A DNA stretch of 64,000 nucleotides from Bacillota bacterium (lineage in GTDB: Bacteria > Bacillota > Desulfotomaculia > Desulfotomaculales > Ammonificaceae). The DNA lies in assembly GCA_040755295.1 (NCBI GenBank), contig JBFMBK010000003.1, forward strand, positions 183,641 to 247,640, given 5' to 3'. A program made the translations under genes and the position numbers. Shown here in pieces: positions 27,992 to 35,987 of this stretch. The notes under the pieces were generated by a model that was not told the origin of the DNA, searched no databases, and saw only the letters and a list, made by a program, of their open reading frames with translations. Every line of letters starts with the position of its first letter. Position 1 is the first letter of the stretch.

Positions 27992-28390
27992 TTGGCGGAA
28001 GAACATTCCGGACAGGAGCTTAAAAGCGAACTCGGAGCGGTGCGGATCGCAAATGAAGTGGTTGGGGTCATCGCGGGTCTTGCGGCAGTTGAAGTTCCGG
28101 GCGTCGCGGGCATGAGCGGCGGAATAGTCGGCGGTATCGCCGAAATGCTGGGACGTAAGAACCTTTCTAAGGGAGTAAAAGTGGAAGTCGGCGAACGTGA
28201 AGCGGCCATCGACCTTTACGCCGTAGTAAATTTCGGGGTAAGGATAGCGGATGTGGCTACACAGGTTCAATCCAACGTCAAGAGAGCGGTGGAGGAAATG
28301 ACAGGACTTGCGGTCGTCGAAGTGAATGTGCATGTGCAGGGAGTAATCTTTCCGGAAGAACCGAGAGAGGAAGAAAGAAGGCTGCGTTAA
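27992..28390 (+). CDS. Asp23/Gls24 family envelope stress protein
   Basis: A 132-aa protein of the Asp23/Gls24 (DUF322) family, which coats the cytoplasmic membrane face through the AmaP anchor. Family motifs are GAVRIANEVVGVIAGLAAVEVPGV near the N-terminus and VKRAVEEMTGLAVVEVNVHVQGV near the C-terminus. TTG 27992 has GGGAGGTG with a 6-bp gap. The upstream ATG 27968 would place that site inside the gene. It starts a cluster with amaP, a DUF2273 gene and nusB, the usual order in Peptococcaceae-like genomes. Confidence 0.85.
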   Translation: MAEEHSGQELKSELGAVRIANEVVGVIAGLAAVEVPGVAGMSGGIVGGIAEMLGRKNLSKGVKVEVGEREAAIDLYAVVNFGVRIADVATQVQSNVKRAVEEMTGLAVVEVNVHVQGVIFPEEPREEERRLR

Positions 28391-28499
28391 ACAGATTTAG
28401 ACGGAGGAACGATCGCACTGAATTACTTTACGAAGGTACGATGCTCATTTATAAAAGCAGTTTGCGGTATTTCGAGTTATTGTAAAGGGAGTGATCCCA

Positions 28500-29036
28500 T
28501 TGGGACCGTTTGATCGCGGTCTCTTATTGCTTTACAGCTTGATATTCTCGTTCTTCCTGGTGCTGATGTTTTTGGTCTATGCAAGATGGCAGCCGTCTGT
28601 ATATTTGATGGGGCAGATCTTAGCGCCGGAGCAGCGTTCATGGCTTTTGGGCGTTGCCGCCGCCCTTTTTATCGCCGGTTTAAGATTGATATATGCCAGC
28701 CTTAAACCCCGGAGGCGACCGGATAAACTTGCTTTGGTGGAGGACAACCCTCTCGGCCAGGTAAGGATCGCGGTAACCGCGGTGGAAAACCTGGTCTCAA
28801 AAGTGGTCGCCGCCTTTCCGGGGGTTAAAGAGGTCCACCCGAAGGTTGTTCCGGAACCGGAAGGAATAGCCATCAAGGTGAAGCTGACCACCTCGCCCAG
28901 CTTGAACATCCCCGAGGTTTCGCAGGAGATTCAAAAGCAGGTCAAAGACAAGGTGCTCGAGGTAACCGGCATCTCCGTTAACAGCATTAAAGTGATGGTA
29001 GAAAACATTATAACCACAAAGCCAAGGGTTGAATAG
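28500..29036 (+). CDS. amaP: Alkaline shock response membrane anchor protein AmaP
   Basis: A 178-aa membrane protein with two N-terminal helices (residues 8-30 and 45-63) and a cytoplasmic domain related to Asp23 (AVENLVSKVVAAFPGVKEVHPKV). In staphylococci AmaP anchors Asp23 to the membrane; the neighbouring Asp23 gene supports the same role here. TTG 28500 gives the N-terminus MGPFDRGLLLLYS-type start expected for the family and has AAGGGAG about 8-9 bp upstream. GTG 28491 overlaps that site. Confidence 0.82.
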   Translation: MGPFDRGLLLLYSLIFSFFLVLMFLVYARWQPSVYLMGQILAPEQRSWLLGVAAALFIAGLRLIYASLKPRRRPDKLALVEDNPLGQVRIAVTAVENLVSKVVAAFPGVKEVHPKVVPEPEGIAIKVKLTTSPSLNIPEVSQEIQKQVKDKVLEVTGISVNSIKVMVENIITTKPRVE

Positions 29037-29050
29037 GACGGTGGATACAC

Positions 29051-29260
29051 GTGAATTACTCTGATTTTTTAGAACGCCACCGGGGGAAAATAATCGGTGT
29101 GGCCATTGGGCTGGCCTTCGGCTGGGTTGCCATCGCGTACGGCTTCTGGAAGGCTGTTTTCGTTCTTATATGCGTCGGGGCCGGTTACTACGCAGGGAAA
29201 AGGGTAGACGAGCAAGTCGATCTCGGTCGTCTGTGGGACAGGCTTTTCAGGGAAAGATAA
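29051..29260 (+). CDS. DUF2273 small membrane protein
   Basis: A 69-aa protein with two hydrophobic helices (KIIGVAIGLAFGWVAIAYG and KAVFVLICVGAGYYAG) and a charged C-terminus, as in DUF2273 proteins that accompany Asp23 and AmaP. GTG 29051 starts 14 bp after the amaP stop. The stop is immediately followed by the GTG of nusB, so translation is probably coupled. It likely contributes to the Asp23 membrane complex, by association only. Confidence 0.8.
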   Translation: MNYSDFLERHRGKIIGVAIGLAFGWVAIAYGFWKAVFVLICVGAGYYAGKRVDEQVDLGRLWDRLFRER

Positions 29261-29680
29261 GTGAGCCGGAGGCGGGCAAGGGAAGCGGCCCTTATCGTAC
29301 TTTTTCAAATCGATGTAGGACATGCCGAACCCGAGGAAGCCCTCGGCCGTACGGTGGAAGACTGGCGAATACCGGACCCGGAGTGCGAGTATATTAAGGA
29401 TGTTATTTTCGGAACGCTCGCAAAACTGGAACGGATTGACGACATCATCCGCCGTTTGAGCCGCGACTGGAAAATCGAACGGATGAACAGCGTGGACCGG
29501 AACCTGATGAGACTGACGCTGTTCGAGCTGCTTTACCGGGAAGATATCCCGCCAAACGTTTCCATCAATGAGGCGATCGAACTCTCTAAAAGGTACGGCG
29601 GCGAGGAGTCGCCTCGATTCATCAACGGCATCCTCGGAAAAGTGGCCGAAAAACTCGAAGAATACCGAAAAGGGCAGTAG
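29261..29680 (+). CDS. nusB: Transcription antitermination factor NusB
   Basis: A 139-aa helical RNA-binding protein that joins NusE (S10) on boxA RNA during rRNA antitermination. Family features are SRRRAREAALIVLFQID at the N-terminus, SVDRNLMRLTLFELLY in the middle and VSINEAIELSKRYGGEESPRFINGILGKV at the C-terminus (read in parts). GTG 29261 abuts the previous stop. It leads into xseA, a common order in clostridia. Confidence 0.93.
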   Translation: MSRRRAREAALIVLFQIDVGHAEPEEALGRTVEDWRIPDPECEYIKDVIFGTLAKLERIDDIIRRLSRDWKIERMNSVDRNLMRLTLFELLYREDIPPNVSINEAIELSKRYGGEESPRFINGILGKVAEKLEEYRKGQ

Positions 29681-29792
29681 CGGCCCTTTATTTATTATTA
29701 CGGTTTAAACATCGAATGCGGTAAGTCTGGCTGACTGCCGGATTCCGTGCCGTAATGGAACTGAACTTATCGATGTTGGAGGAAGGATTAAG

Positions 29793-30992
29793 ATGCCGGT
29801 ATTTACCGTTACCGACGTTACGCGGCGCATCCAGGAACTTCTTGACGGCGACCCGGTTCTCGGAACCCTGTGGGTGCGGGGCGAAATCTCCAACTTGAGC
29901 ATCGCAGCATCAGGGCATCTGTATTTCACTCTTAAAGACCAGGCGTCGCAACTGCGCGCCGTTATGTTCCGCTCACGGGCGCAGACCCTTGCGTTTCCCG
30001 TGGAAAACGGACTGATGGTTATTGTGCGCGGGCGGGTTTCGCTTTACGAGCGTGACGGGAAGGTCCAACTGTATGCCAACGAGATGGAGCCCGACGGCAT
30101 CGGTATACAAAGCATCCTGCTCCGCGAATTGAGGACGCGTCTTGAGAAGGAAGGACTTTTCGATCCCGGCAGGAAACGCGCCTTACCCCGTTTTCCGCGC
30201 CGTATCGGGGTTGCCACCTCCTCCGAGGGAGCGGCGGTCCGCGACATTTCTGAAACCCTCCGAAGGCGCTGGCCGCTGGCTGAGGTGGTTGTCGCCCCGT
30301 GCACCGTGCAGGGAACAGAAGCGCCGCTTACGATTACCGCGGCGCTCGAGCGTTTAAACCGTGACGCCGGTGTCGACGTGATCATCGTGGGGCGGGGCGG
30401 CGGCTCGCAGGAAGAGCTCTTCGCCTTCAACACGGAAGTGGTGGTGCGCGGTATATTCGGTTCACGCGTTCCCGTGGTCTCCGCCGTAGGACACGAACGG
30501 GACGTTACGCTTGCCGACCTTGCGGCGGACGCCCGCGCGGCCACACCTTCAGCCGCCGCCGCACTGGCGGCGCCCAACCGGGCGGAAATCTCGGAACACA
30601 TAAACCATCTTGCCGAAAGGCTCCGTACAGGCGTACTCCGCCGTTACGAGTTGCTGCAATTCCGTTTTAACCGGGCATGTCAGAGCCGCGTTTTCAGTCG
30701 TCCCTGGGAGACTATTTACGGCGAGGCGGCACAGACGGTTGACGGCCTTGCCGCCCGTCTTGAATACAGGATGCGCAGCGCTCTTGATAAAACGGAAAAG
30801 CACCTGGCCGTTTTGCAGGCAAGGATGGAAGCTCTTAATCCCAGCGGGACCTTGTCGCGGGGGTACAGCATCTGCCTGCGGGCAACAAACGGTGAGGTGA
30901 TCACGGATTCGAATCAGGTCTCCCCGGGAGAAATCGTGGAGGTGCTGCTCCGTCAGGGCCGGCTTTCCTGCAAGGTGGAAGGCTGCAGTTAA
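29793..30992 (+). CDS. xseA: Exodeoxyribonuclease VII large subunit
   Basis: Catalytic subunit of exonuclease VII, which degrades single-stranded DNA with XseB. The 399-aa protein has an OB-fold N-terminus (TLWVRGEISNLSIAASGHLYF), the catalytic core with RIGVATSSEGAAVRDI, DVIIVGRGGGSQEELFAF and SAVGHERDVTLADLAAD, and a long C-terminal helical part. ATG 29793 has GGAGGAAGG about 8 bp upstream. The small subunit xseB lies about 2.9 kb downstream, separated by folD, fchA and a DUF4416 gene. Confidence 0.93.
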   Translation: MPVFTVTDVTRRIQELLDGDPVLGTLWVRGEISNLSIAASGHLYFTLKDQASQLRAVMFRSRAQTLAFPVENGLMVIVRGRVSLYERDGKVQLYANEMEPDGIGIQSILLRELRTRLEKEGLFDPGRKRALPRFPRRIGVATSSEGAAVRDISETLRRRWPLAEVVVAPCTVQGTEAPLTITAALERLNRDAGVDVIIVGRGGGSQEELFAFNTEVVVRGIFGSRVPVVSAVGHERDVTLADLAADARAATPSAAAALAAPNRAEISEHINHLAERLRTGVLRRYELLQFRFNRACQSRVFSRPWETIYGEAAQTVDGLAARLEYRMRSALDKTEKHLAVLQARMEALNPSGTLSRGYSICLRATNGEVITDSNQVSPGEIVEVLLRQGRLSCKVEGCS

Positions 30993-31104
30993 CCGGTTCA
31001 TGCTGCCTTTTGGTATGGCTTTTGTTCCATTAACCTTCGGGGCGTTTACAAACCCCGTCGATTCCGGCTAAACTTTTCGAAATAGTCTCGAGGGAGGTAT
31101 GGAG

Positions 31105-31947
31105 ATGGCGGTTATTCTTGACGGCAAGACCCTGGCGGCTCAAATCAAGGAAGAGATAAAGGCAGAGGTCGACAAGCTCGCCGCAAAAGGGGTTAAGCCG
31201 AAACTCACGGCTGTTCTGGTGGGAGATGATCCCGGTTCCGTTGTGTATGCGCGTTCTAAAGGAAAGGCTTGCGCGGGCGTGAACATGGATTACGAGCTTC
31301 ATCATCTTCCGGCAAGCACCTCGGAAGCCGAGGTTATCGACCTGCTTGGAAAGCTGAACAATGATCGGTCTGTTCACGGCGTCCTTGTGGAATTCCCGTT
31401 GCCGAAGCATATCAACAAGTGGCGTGTCCTCGACGCCCTTTCCCCTCTAAAAGACGTGGACGGCATGACCGCCGTTAACCGCGGCAGGCTTCTCGCGGGG
31501 GAGGAGGGACTCTTTCCGGCCACGCCTCAAAGCTGCATCGAAATCATGGAGCGTCACGGTATCGAAATAGCCGGCAAACATGCGGTCCTCGTAGGTCGCG
31601 GCGAAACGGTGGGACGTCCGCTTATCCTGATGCTGCTGAGGCGCAACGCGACGATTACGATCTGCCATACCCGGACAAAAGACGTGGCGCATCACACGCG
31701 CCAGGCCGATATCCTGGTGGCTGCCGCAGGCCGTGCGCGGCTGATCACCGCCGATATGATTAAACCCGGCGCCGTGGTGGTGGATGCGGGTATCAATCCG
31801 GCGGAAAAGGGTATCTGCGGCGACGTGGATTTTGAAAAAGCACAGGAAGTCGCCGGTCATATCTCTCCTGTTCCGGGCGGTGTCGGCAGCATAACGACGA
31901 CGATTATAATGAAAAACGTGTTAAAGGCGGTAGCGCTGCAAGGTTAA
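31105..31947 (+). CDS. folD: FolD-type methylenetetrahydrofolate dehydrogenase, divergent cyclohydrolase site
   Basis: Oxidises methylene-THF to methenyl-THF and, in typical members, hydrolyses it to formyl-THF. The 280-aa protein keeps the catalytic Tyr48 and Lys52 (VVYARSK) and Asp119 (KDVDG), and the nucleotide-binding VLVGRGETVGRPL. In canonical FolD the loop reads QLPLP; here it is EFPLP (Glu96 for Gln). The C-terminal PGGVGPMT-like motif is PGGVGSIT. The Gln is known to be needed mainly for cyclohydrolase activity in the human enzyme, so this FolD may be chiefly a dehydrogenase. The next gene encodes a separate cyclohydrolase-family protein. ATG 31105 is 7 bp after GGGAGG; ATG 31099 is too close. 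Confidence 0.88.
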   Translation: MAVILDGKTLAAQIKEEIKAEVDKLAAKGVKPKLTAVLVGDDPGSVVYARSKGKACAGVNMDYELHHLPASTSEAEVIDLLGKLNNDRSVHGVLVEFPLPKHINKWRVLDALSPLKDVDGMTAVNRGRLLAGEEGLFPATPQSCIEIMERHGIEIAGKHAVLVGRGETVGRPLILMLLRRNATITICHTRTKDVAHHTRQADILVAAAGRARLITADMIKPGAVVVDAGINPAEKGICGDVDFEKAQEVAGHISPVPGGVGSITTTIIMKNVLKAVALQG

Positions 31948-31948
31948 T

Positions 31949-32050
31949 AGTCACGAGTCGCGGGTCACGATTGACGAGTGACAAGTTGCGAGTTGCGGGT
32001 CGGGGGTTAAGTCCTTAGTCGAAAGTCCTCAGTCCTCTTTTTTGGATCAG
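31949..32050. repeat. Heptad-period array H4 and gap before fchA
   Basis: About a dozen degenerate 7-nt units (ACGAGTC, GCGGGTC, ACGAGTG, GCGAGTT, GCGGGTC and so on) directly after the folD stop. The remainder of the 416-bp gap (32051-32200) shows nothing I recognise, and 32201-32348 is palindromic element B. Confidence 0.65.
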
Positions 32051-32200
32051 GGGACGGGAAAACCTTGGCTGTGGGCTGCAAGTTATGGGTTAAATATTAT
32101 TAGCGGAGTGGAGCTGGCCCTATGGGCGGGGGCGCACCGACAGAAGAGTGAAAATGAAGACCCGTGAACTTGTTGTTTAGAAATACTGGTATTACATAAA

Positions 32201-32348
32201 CGGAGCGCGGCGAGAAGTAATGCAGTGCAAGGAAGAACGTTGGAGACGAACCGGAGCGTACATAGAGGTACGTGAGGATTCGGCTCCAGCGGGCTGACGC
32301 AGCAATGCGTTGTTTATCGTTGCGCCCCTCAACAGAACGCTTATTTTT
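32201..32348 (+). repeat. Dispersed palindromic element, copy B (full length)
   Basis: The left arm CGGAGCGCGGCGAGAAGTAA pairs imperfectly with the right arm TTGTTTATCGTTGCGCCCCT. An internal hairpin lies around GAGCGTAC / GGTACGTGAGGAT. The element ends about 5 bp before the fchA ribosome site (GGAGAGGG). Confidence 0.78.
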
Positions 32349-32363
32349 GAAGGAGAGGGTTAT

Positions 32364-33002
32364 ATGGCTCAGATTTTTGACTGGAGTATTAAACAGTTCC
32401 TTAAAGAGGCTTCATCCAGCGCCCCAACCCCCGGAGGGGGAAGCGTTGCGGCTCTTTGCGGATCTCTCGCAGCATCCATGGCATCAATGGTGGCGAGTCT
32501 TACCGTCGGCAAGGAAAAGTACCGGGACGTGGAGGCGGAGATGACTACGATACTGGAGAAAACCACCGCCCTCATTAATGGTTTTGAGGAACTGGTCGCC
32601 GACGATATCGCAGCATTCAGCGGTTTTATGGCTGTTTTTAAACTCCCCAAAGACACCGAGGATCAAAAGGCCGAACGGGCCCGCCGGATGCAGGAAGCAT
32701 TGAAAAACGCGACCGACACACCGCTGGCGATAGCGAGTGCATGTCTCGAGGTATTGGAACTGGCCGAACAGGCCGCTTTAAAGGGCAACAAGGGAGCGGT
32801 CAGCGACGCCGGGGTTGCCGCGTTTCTTTCCGAGGCGGCGCTCAATGCCGCCCTTTTGAATGTCGATATAAATGTTCCCTCTATTAAGGACGCCGACTAT
32901 GTCGGAAAGGCGCAGGCCGAACGCACCAACCTCGGCGCAAAAGCAGCAGCGATTAAGGGACGCACAGCGGCCGCGGTTGCGAACCGCCTTTCGGAGAAAT
33001 AA
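32364..33002 (+). CDS. fchA: Cyclodeaminase/cyclohydrolase family protein (FchA-like)
   Basis: A 212-aa helical protein of the formiminotransferase-cyclodeaminase C-terminal family, which includes methenyl-THF cyclohydrolase FchA. Family marks are SSAPTPGGGSVAALCGSLAA near the N-terminus, NKGAVSDAGVAAFLSEAALNAALLNVDIN (read in parts) and repeated long helices. Next to folD it most likely supplies the methenyl-THF to formyl-THF step of one-carbon metabolism. ATG 32364 has GGAGAGGG upstream; the longer frame from 32310 runs into repeat B and is rejected. The repeat may form part of its 5' leader. Confidence 0.85.
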   Translation: MAQIFDWSIKQFLKEASSSAPTPGGGSVAALCGSLAASMASMVASLTVGKEKYRDVEAEMTTILEKTTALINGFEELVADDIAAFSGFMAVFKLPKDTEDQKAERARRMQEALKNATDTPLAIASACLEVLELAEQAALKGNKGAVSDAGVAAFLSEAALNAALLNVDINVPSIKDADYVGKAQAERTNLGAKAAAIKGRTAAAVANRLSEK

Positions 33003-33049
33003 ACGCTTTTATGTCACGATCGGATCTACCCAAAATGTCAAATAAAATT

Positions 33050-33158
33050 GACCACAGAGACACAGAGAACACGGAGGAAAGAATGTAAATATGGGTACTC
33101 ATTTTTGTTATTTACTTATGTCATTTGTATTCTCTGTGAACTCGGTGCCTCTGTGGTG
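33050..33158. repeat. Imperfect inverted repeat (CACAGAGACACAGAG type) before the DUF4416 gene
   Basis: ACCACAGAGACACAGAGAAC near the left end is mirrored by CTCTGTGAACTCGGTGCCTC and TGTGGT at the right, around 55 bp of AT-rich DNA. This type of string is widespread between genes in anaerobes (from memory). Confidence 0.6.
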
Positions 33159-33668
33159 AGATATATTCCGGTTAAACCGGTAATCAGCGTCTTTACAGGT
33201 ATCGATTCCTTGTTCGGTATGGTCGAAGAAGCGCTGGCCGGCCATCTCGGCAGTCCGGATTACGCCAGTCAGCTTTTTGGTTTTCATCAGACGGCATATT
33301 ACGAAAAGGAAATGGGCGCCGGTCTGGTGCGGCGCATCTATTCCTTTCCCCGGCTCATAGAGCAGTCGGAACTGGCGCCGTTGAAGCGTTTTTCAATAGA
33401 AATAGAAGACCGCTGGCGCATTGAAGGACGGAGACAGGTAAATATCGATCCCGGATATATCAGCCTGGCAAAACTGGTGCTGGCTACGACGAAAGACAAC
33501 GTCCACCGTCTTTGCATCGGTGACGGCATCTTTGCGGAGGTCACCCTCTACTTTCAAAAGGGGCGTTTTCACCCCTGGCCATGGACATATCCGGACTACG
33601 CAAGCGAGGTTTACAGGGCCGTCTTTGAGGATATCCGGTCGATTTACCGTAGACAGCTTCGCGGTTGA
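33156..33668 (+). CDS. DUF4416 family protein
   Basis: A protein of about 170 aa matching DUF4416: YIPVKPVISVFTGIDS, YEKEMGAGLVRRIYSFPRLI, INIDPGYISLAKLVLATTKD-like text (here VNIDPGYISLAKLVLATTKD), and PWPWTYPDYASEVYR. Function unknown. The open frame extends to 33048, but that part is the inverted repeat, so I place the start at GTG 33156 (or 33153), where family-like sequence begins. No clear ribosome site precedes it. It lies within the xse-fol-isp block without obvious functional ties. Confidence 0.75.
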   Translation: MRYIPVKPVISVFTGIDSLFGMVEEALAGHLGSPDYASQLFGFHQTAYYEKEMGAGLVRRIYSFPRLIEQSELAPLKRFSIEIEDRWRIEGRRQVNIDPGYISLAKLVLATTKDNVHRLCIGDGIFAEVTLYFQKGRFHPWPWTYPDYASEVYRAVFEDIRSIYRRQLRG

Positions 33669-33699
33669 CCGACCCTTATATTTTAAGAGAAGAAGCATT

Positions 33700-33758
33700 A
33701 AGGTATTAGTCTTATGCGCTTACTTTCAAACATTGATGTAAGTCGGGGCTAATACCTT
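33700..33758. repeat. 10-bp-stem hairpin between the DUF4416 gene and xseB
   Basis: AAGGTATTAG / CTAATACCTT, with an inner CTTAC / GTAAG pairing. There is no T-run after it. It could be an RNA leader hairpin. Confidence 0.4.
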
Positions 33759-33891
33759 TACATTGAAAGGCGTTATGCTATACTTTTGGTAAGCCTCTCA
33801 CGGGATTTAGAGAAATCACCGTGACCTGCATATGTTATTATTCAGCAACCCGGGTTTATTCCAATTCCATAGTTGCCAAGGGGTGCGTAAA

Positions 33892-34143
33892 GTGTCGACT
33901 AACGACTCGGTTTCCTTCGAGCAAAGCCTTGAACGTCTTGAAACGATAGTAAAAGAAATTGAAAGCGGCAGCCTGAACCTGGATAATGCCATGGCGCGGT
34001 TCGCCGAAGGCATGGAATTGGTTAAACGCTGCCGGACGCTTCTCTCCGAAGCGGAACAGAAACTGTACGTATTAATTGAAGACAACACCGGGGCAACCCA
34101 GACGGACCCTTCTCCCAAAAGGGAAGCGAAAAATGGACTTTAA
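33892..34143 (+). CDS. xseB: Exodeoxyribonuclease VII small subunit
   Basis: An 83-aa helical subunit of exonuclease VII. The family core SFEQSLERLETIVKEIESG, then DNAMARFAEGMELVKRC, is clear. GTG 33892 has AAGGGGTG with a 6-bp gap; the longer frame from 33832 lacks support. Its 3' end overlaps the start of ispA by 11 bp, the usual clostridial arrangement, so translation is probably coupled. The catalytic subunit gene xseA is 2.9 kb upstream. Confidence 0.9.
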   Translation: MSTNDSVSFEQSLERLETIVKEIESGSLNLDNAMARFAEGMELVKRCRTLLSEAEQKLYVLIEDNTGATQTDPSPKREAKNGL

Positions 34144-35023
34144 AGCAGCGCTTACCGCGAAAGCACGTCTTGTTGACCAGCATCTCGACCGTTATCTACC
34201 CCCCGAACTGACACCTCCGGGTGTCATTCACCAAGCGATGCGGTACAGTGTGCTTTCCGGCGGCAAGCGTCTGCGCCCGGCGCTGGTTATCGGCGCCGCG
34301 GAGGCCTCCGGCGGCTGCGCCAACGACGTAATCCTGGCCGCATGCGGCATAGAACTCATCCATTGTTATTCGCTCGTTCACGATGATCTGCCGGCAATGG
34401 ATAACGACGATCTAAGGCGGGGAAGGCCGACGAACCATAAGGTTTTTGGTGAAGCTATCGCCATTCTCGTCGGGGATGCGCTTCTGACGCTTGGGTTCGA
34501 ACTATTAGCCCGCGCAGGAACCGCGGGAAAGGTTTCCCCCGCCGAAGGGATCCACGTAATTATTGAGGTTGCTGAGGCCATCGGCACCAACGGTATGGTA
34601 GGGGGGCAGGTGCTTGATGTATCCACGCCCGGTACCGGCTTAGCGCCCCAACTCGTTGAAGATATTCACCGGCGCAAGACAGGAGCGCTTTTTGTGGCAT
34701 CGGTACGCGCCGGAGCCATCCTTTCCGGTGCTTCAAGGGAACAACTTACCTGTTTAACCCGTTATGCGAACGAAATCGGTCTTGCTTTCCAAATCACGGA
34801 CGATATCCTCGATGTCGTCGGGGAAACAGCCAAAACCGGTAAGGGTGTCGGCGGTGACGCACAAAAGAAGAAGTTGACCTATCCCGGCGTTTTCGGTCTT
34901 CCCGCAGCGCTTAAACGCGTTAAGGAATCCGCGCAGGCGGCTATAGATGCGTTAGACGATTTTGACAACTCTGCCGATTTCTTACGAGAAGCCGCACAAT
35001 TTATCATATCGCGCGAATATTAA
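34133..35023 (+). CDS. ispA: Polyprenyl (farnesyl) diphosphate synthase
   Basis: Condenses isopentenyl diphosphate with allylic diphosphates to give farnesyl diphosphate. The 296-aa protein carries both Asp-rich motifs: LVHDDLPAMDNDDLRRG near residue 82 and ITDDILDVVG near residue 222. The SVLSGGKRLRPALV segment is also present. ATG 34133 overlaps the xseB end and has AAAAGGGAAG upstream. dxs, the entry enzyme of the MEP pathway that makes its substrates, lies downstream past the OLE RNA and oapA. Confidence 0.93.
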   Translation: MDFKAALTAKARLVDQHLDRYLPPELTPPGVIHQAMRYSVLSGGKRLRPALVIGAAEASGGCANDVILAACGIELIHCYSLVHDDLPAMDNDDLRRGRPTNHKVFGEAIAILVGDALLTLGFELLARAGTAGKVSPAEGIHVIIEVAEAIGTNGMVGGQVLDVSTPGTGLAPQLVEDIHRRKTGALFVASVRAGAILSGASREQLTCLTRYANEIGLAFQITDDILDVVGETAKTGKGVGGDAQKKKLTYPGVFGLPAALKRVKESAQAAIDALDDFDNSADFLREAAQFIISREY

Positions 35024-35145
35024 AAACAATAACCCCGAAATCCTTTTCAGGCTGACGGATCAGACAATTTACGGTAATCAGGCGGGATTTGTTCTTAAGG
35101 TCGCGGTATGATATGATGATATGTGACTGTTGTTTGAAAACAACC

Positions 35146-35305
35146 GTTCAGTTTACAATGACGGAACACGGCGAGAAGTGATGCAGTGCAAGGAGGACCG
35201 GCGAAGACGAGCCGGAGCGTACTTGGTGCGTACGTGAGGATTTGGCTTTGCCGGAATGACGCAGCAATGCATTGCTTATCGTCGCGTCCTTCGAAGTATC
35301 TGAAC
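35146..35305 (+). repeat. Dispersed palindromic element, copy F, just 5' of the OLE RNA
   Basis: Terminal GTTCAG / CTGAAC. The left arm GGAACACGGCGAGAAGTGAT pairs with the right arm ATTGCTTATCGTCGCGTCC. An internal hairpin lies at GCGTACTTGGTGCGTACG. It has the same organisation as copies B and E. It ends about 25 bp before the OLE closing helix. Confidence 0.75.
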
Positions 35306-35309
35306 AGTT

Positions 35310-35890
35310 ACTTGTGAAAAACATGGGTGAGTGACGCAGTATCCTAGTCAGGACATCTCTTTCGAGGACGGGCCTAAAAATCCGTTAAGGGCACATCGAT
35401 GAAGTTCCTGGTGCTGGCTGCCGGCGCCCAGCCGGGGGTTGGTACTGGGAGTTAAGGCGGGAGGGCGAGCCGCAAAGGCATGCGGGCGTTGACCCTGCCG
35501 CCGCGGAGACCCAAGTACGTGGGCTAAGCATTAGCCTATGGCTTGGGATAGAACCTGTACGTGGTGAAAATTGCGTGCAGCGTAGCCTGCCTTGAGTGGG
35601 CAGGGTGGATGCTGAACAATGTGGATTCCGGGAACGGGCCCGTGCTTGGAATACCGCTAGCCTGAAACCCTGGCTGCAAAAGAGGCTAGGGAGAGAATGA
35701 TCTTGTCGGGGAAAACCCCTAGGCTGTCCGGGTTTACCGGGGTACAGCAAGGATTAAAGTGTGGACTTAGTGGTAATCCAGTCTCGGCTGCGGTGACGCG
35801 CCGGGAACGCCCTTAAAGGGAAACCGCCGGTACGGCGACGACCGGTGGGTTGTTCGGGAAACCCTACTGGACCTAAGTCACAGCGTTTAC
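35310..35890 (+). ncRNA. ole: OLE (ornate, large, extremophilic) RNA
   Basis: A large structured noncoding RNA of about 590 nt. It lies between ispA and oapA, the position known for OLE RNA in Bacillus halodurans and many anaerobic Firmicutes, with dxs downstream as there. No frame is codon-like on the plus strand. The ends can pair: GTGAC (35331) and CAGTA (35337) with TACTG (35865) and GTCAC (35877), which defines a closing helix. Many local GC-rich hairpins occur, for example GGCTG/CAGCC near 35412, CCTGCC/GGCAGG near 35586-35604 and CCCTTAAAGGG near 35811. In B. halodurans OLE forms a membrane ribonucleoprotein with OapA and is linked to cold, alcohol and magnesium stress. Exact ends are approximate. 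Confidence 0.85.
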
Positions 35891-35987
35891 TTGCAGTGCT
35901 GTCACTTACCCATAATAATTCATTTTAATGTTTTGGCGTTTCGGTTTTTTGTAACATAGATTCAAAAGGGCTTGGGGTGAGATTTGT

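Noticed and set aside
32201..32348. Group II intron or intact insertion sequence
   Set aside because: Only about 150 bp, no transposase or maturase ORF, no clear target-site duplication.
35385..35750. 121-codon minus-strand ORF inside the OLE interval
   Set aside because: Antisense to the structured RNA, Pro/Ser/Arg-rich low-complexity product, no ribosome site; explained by the GC-rich structured RNA.
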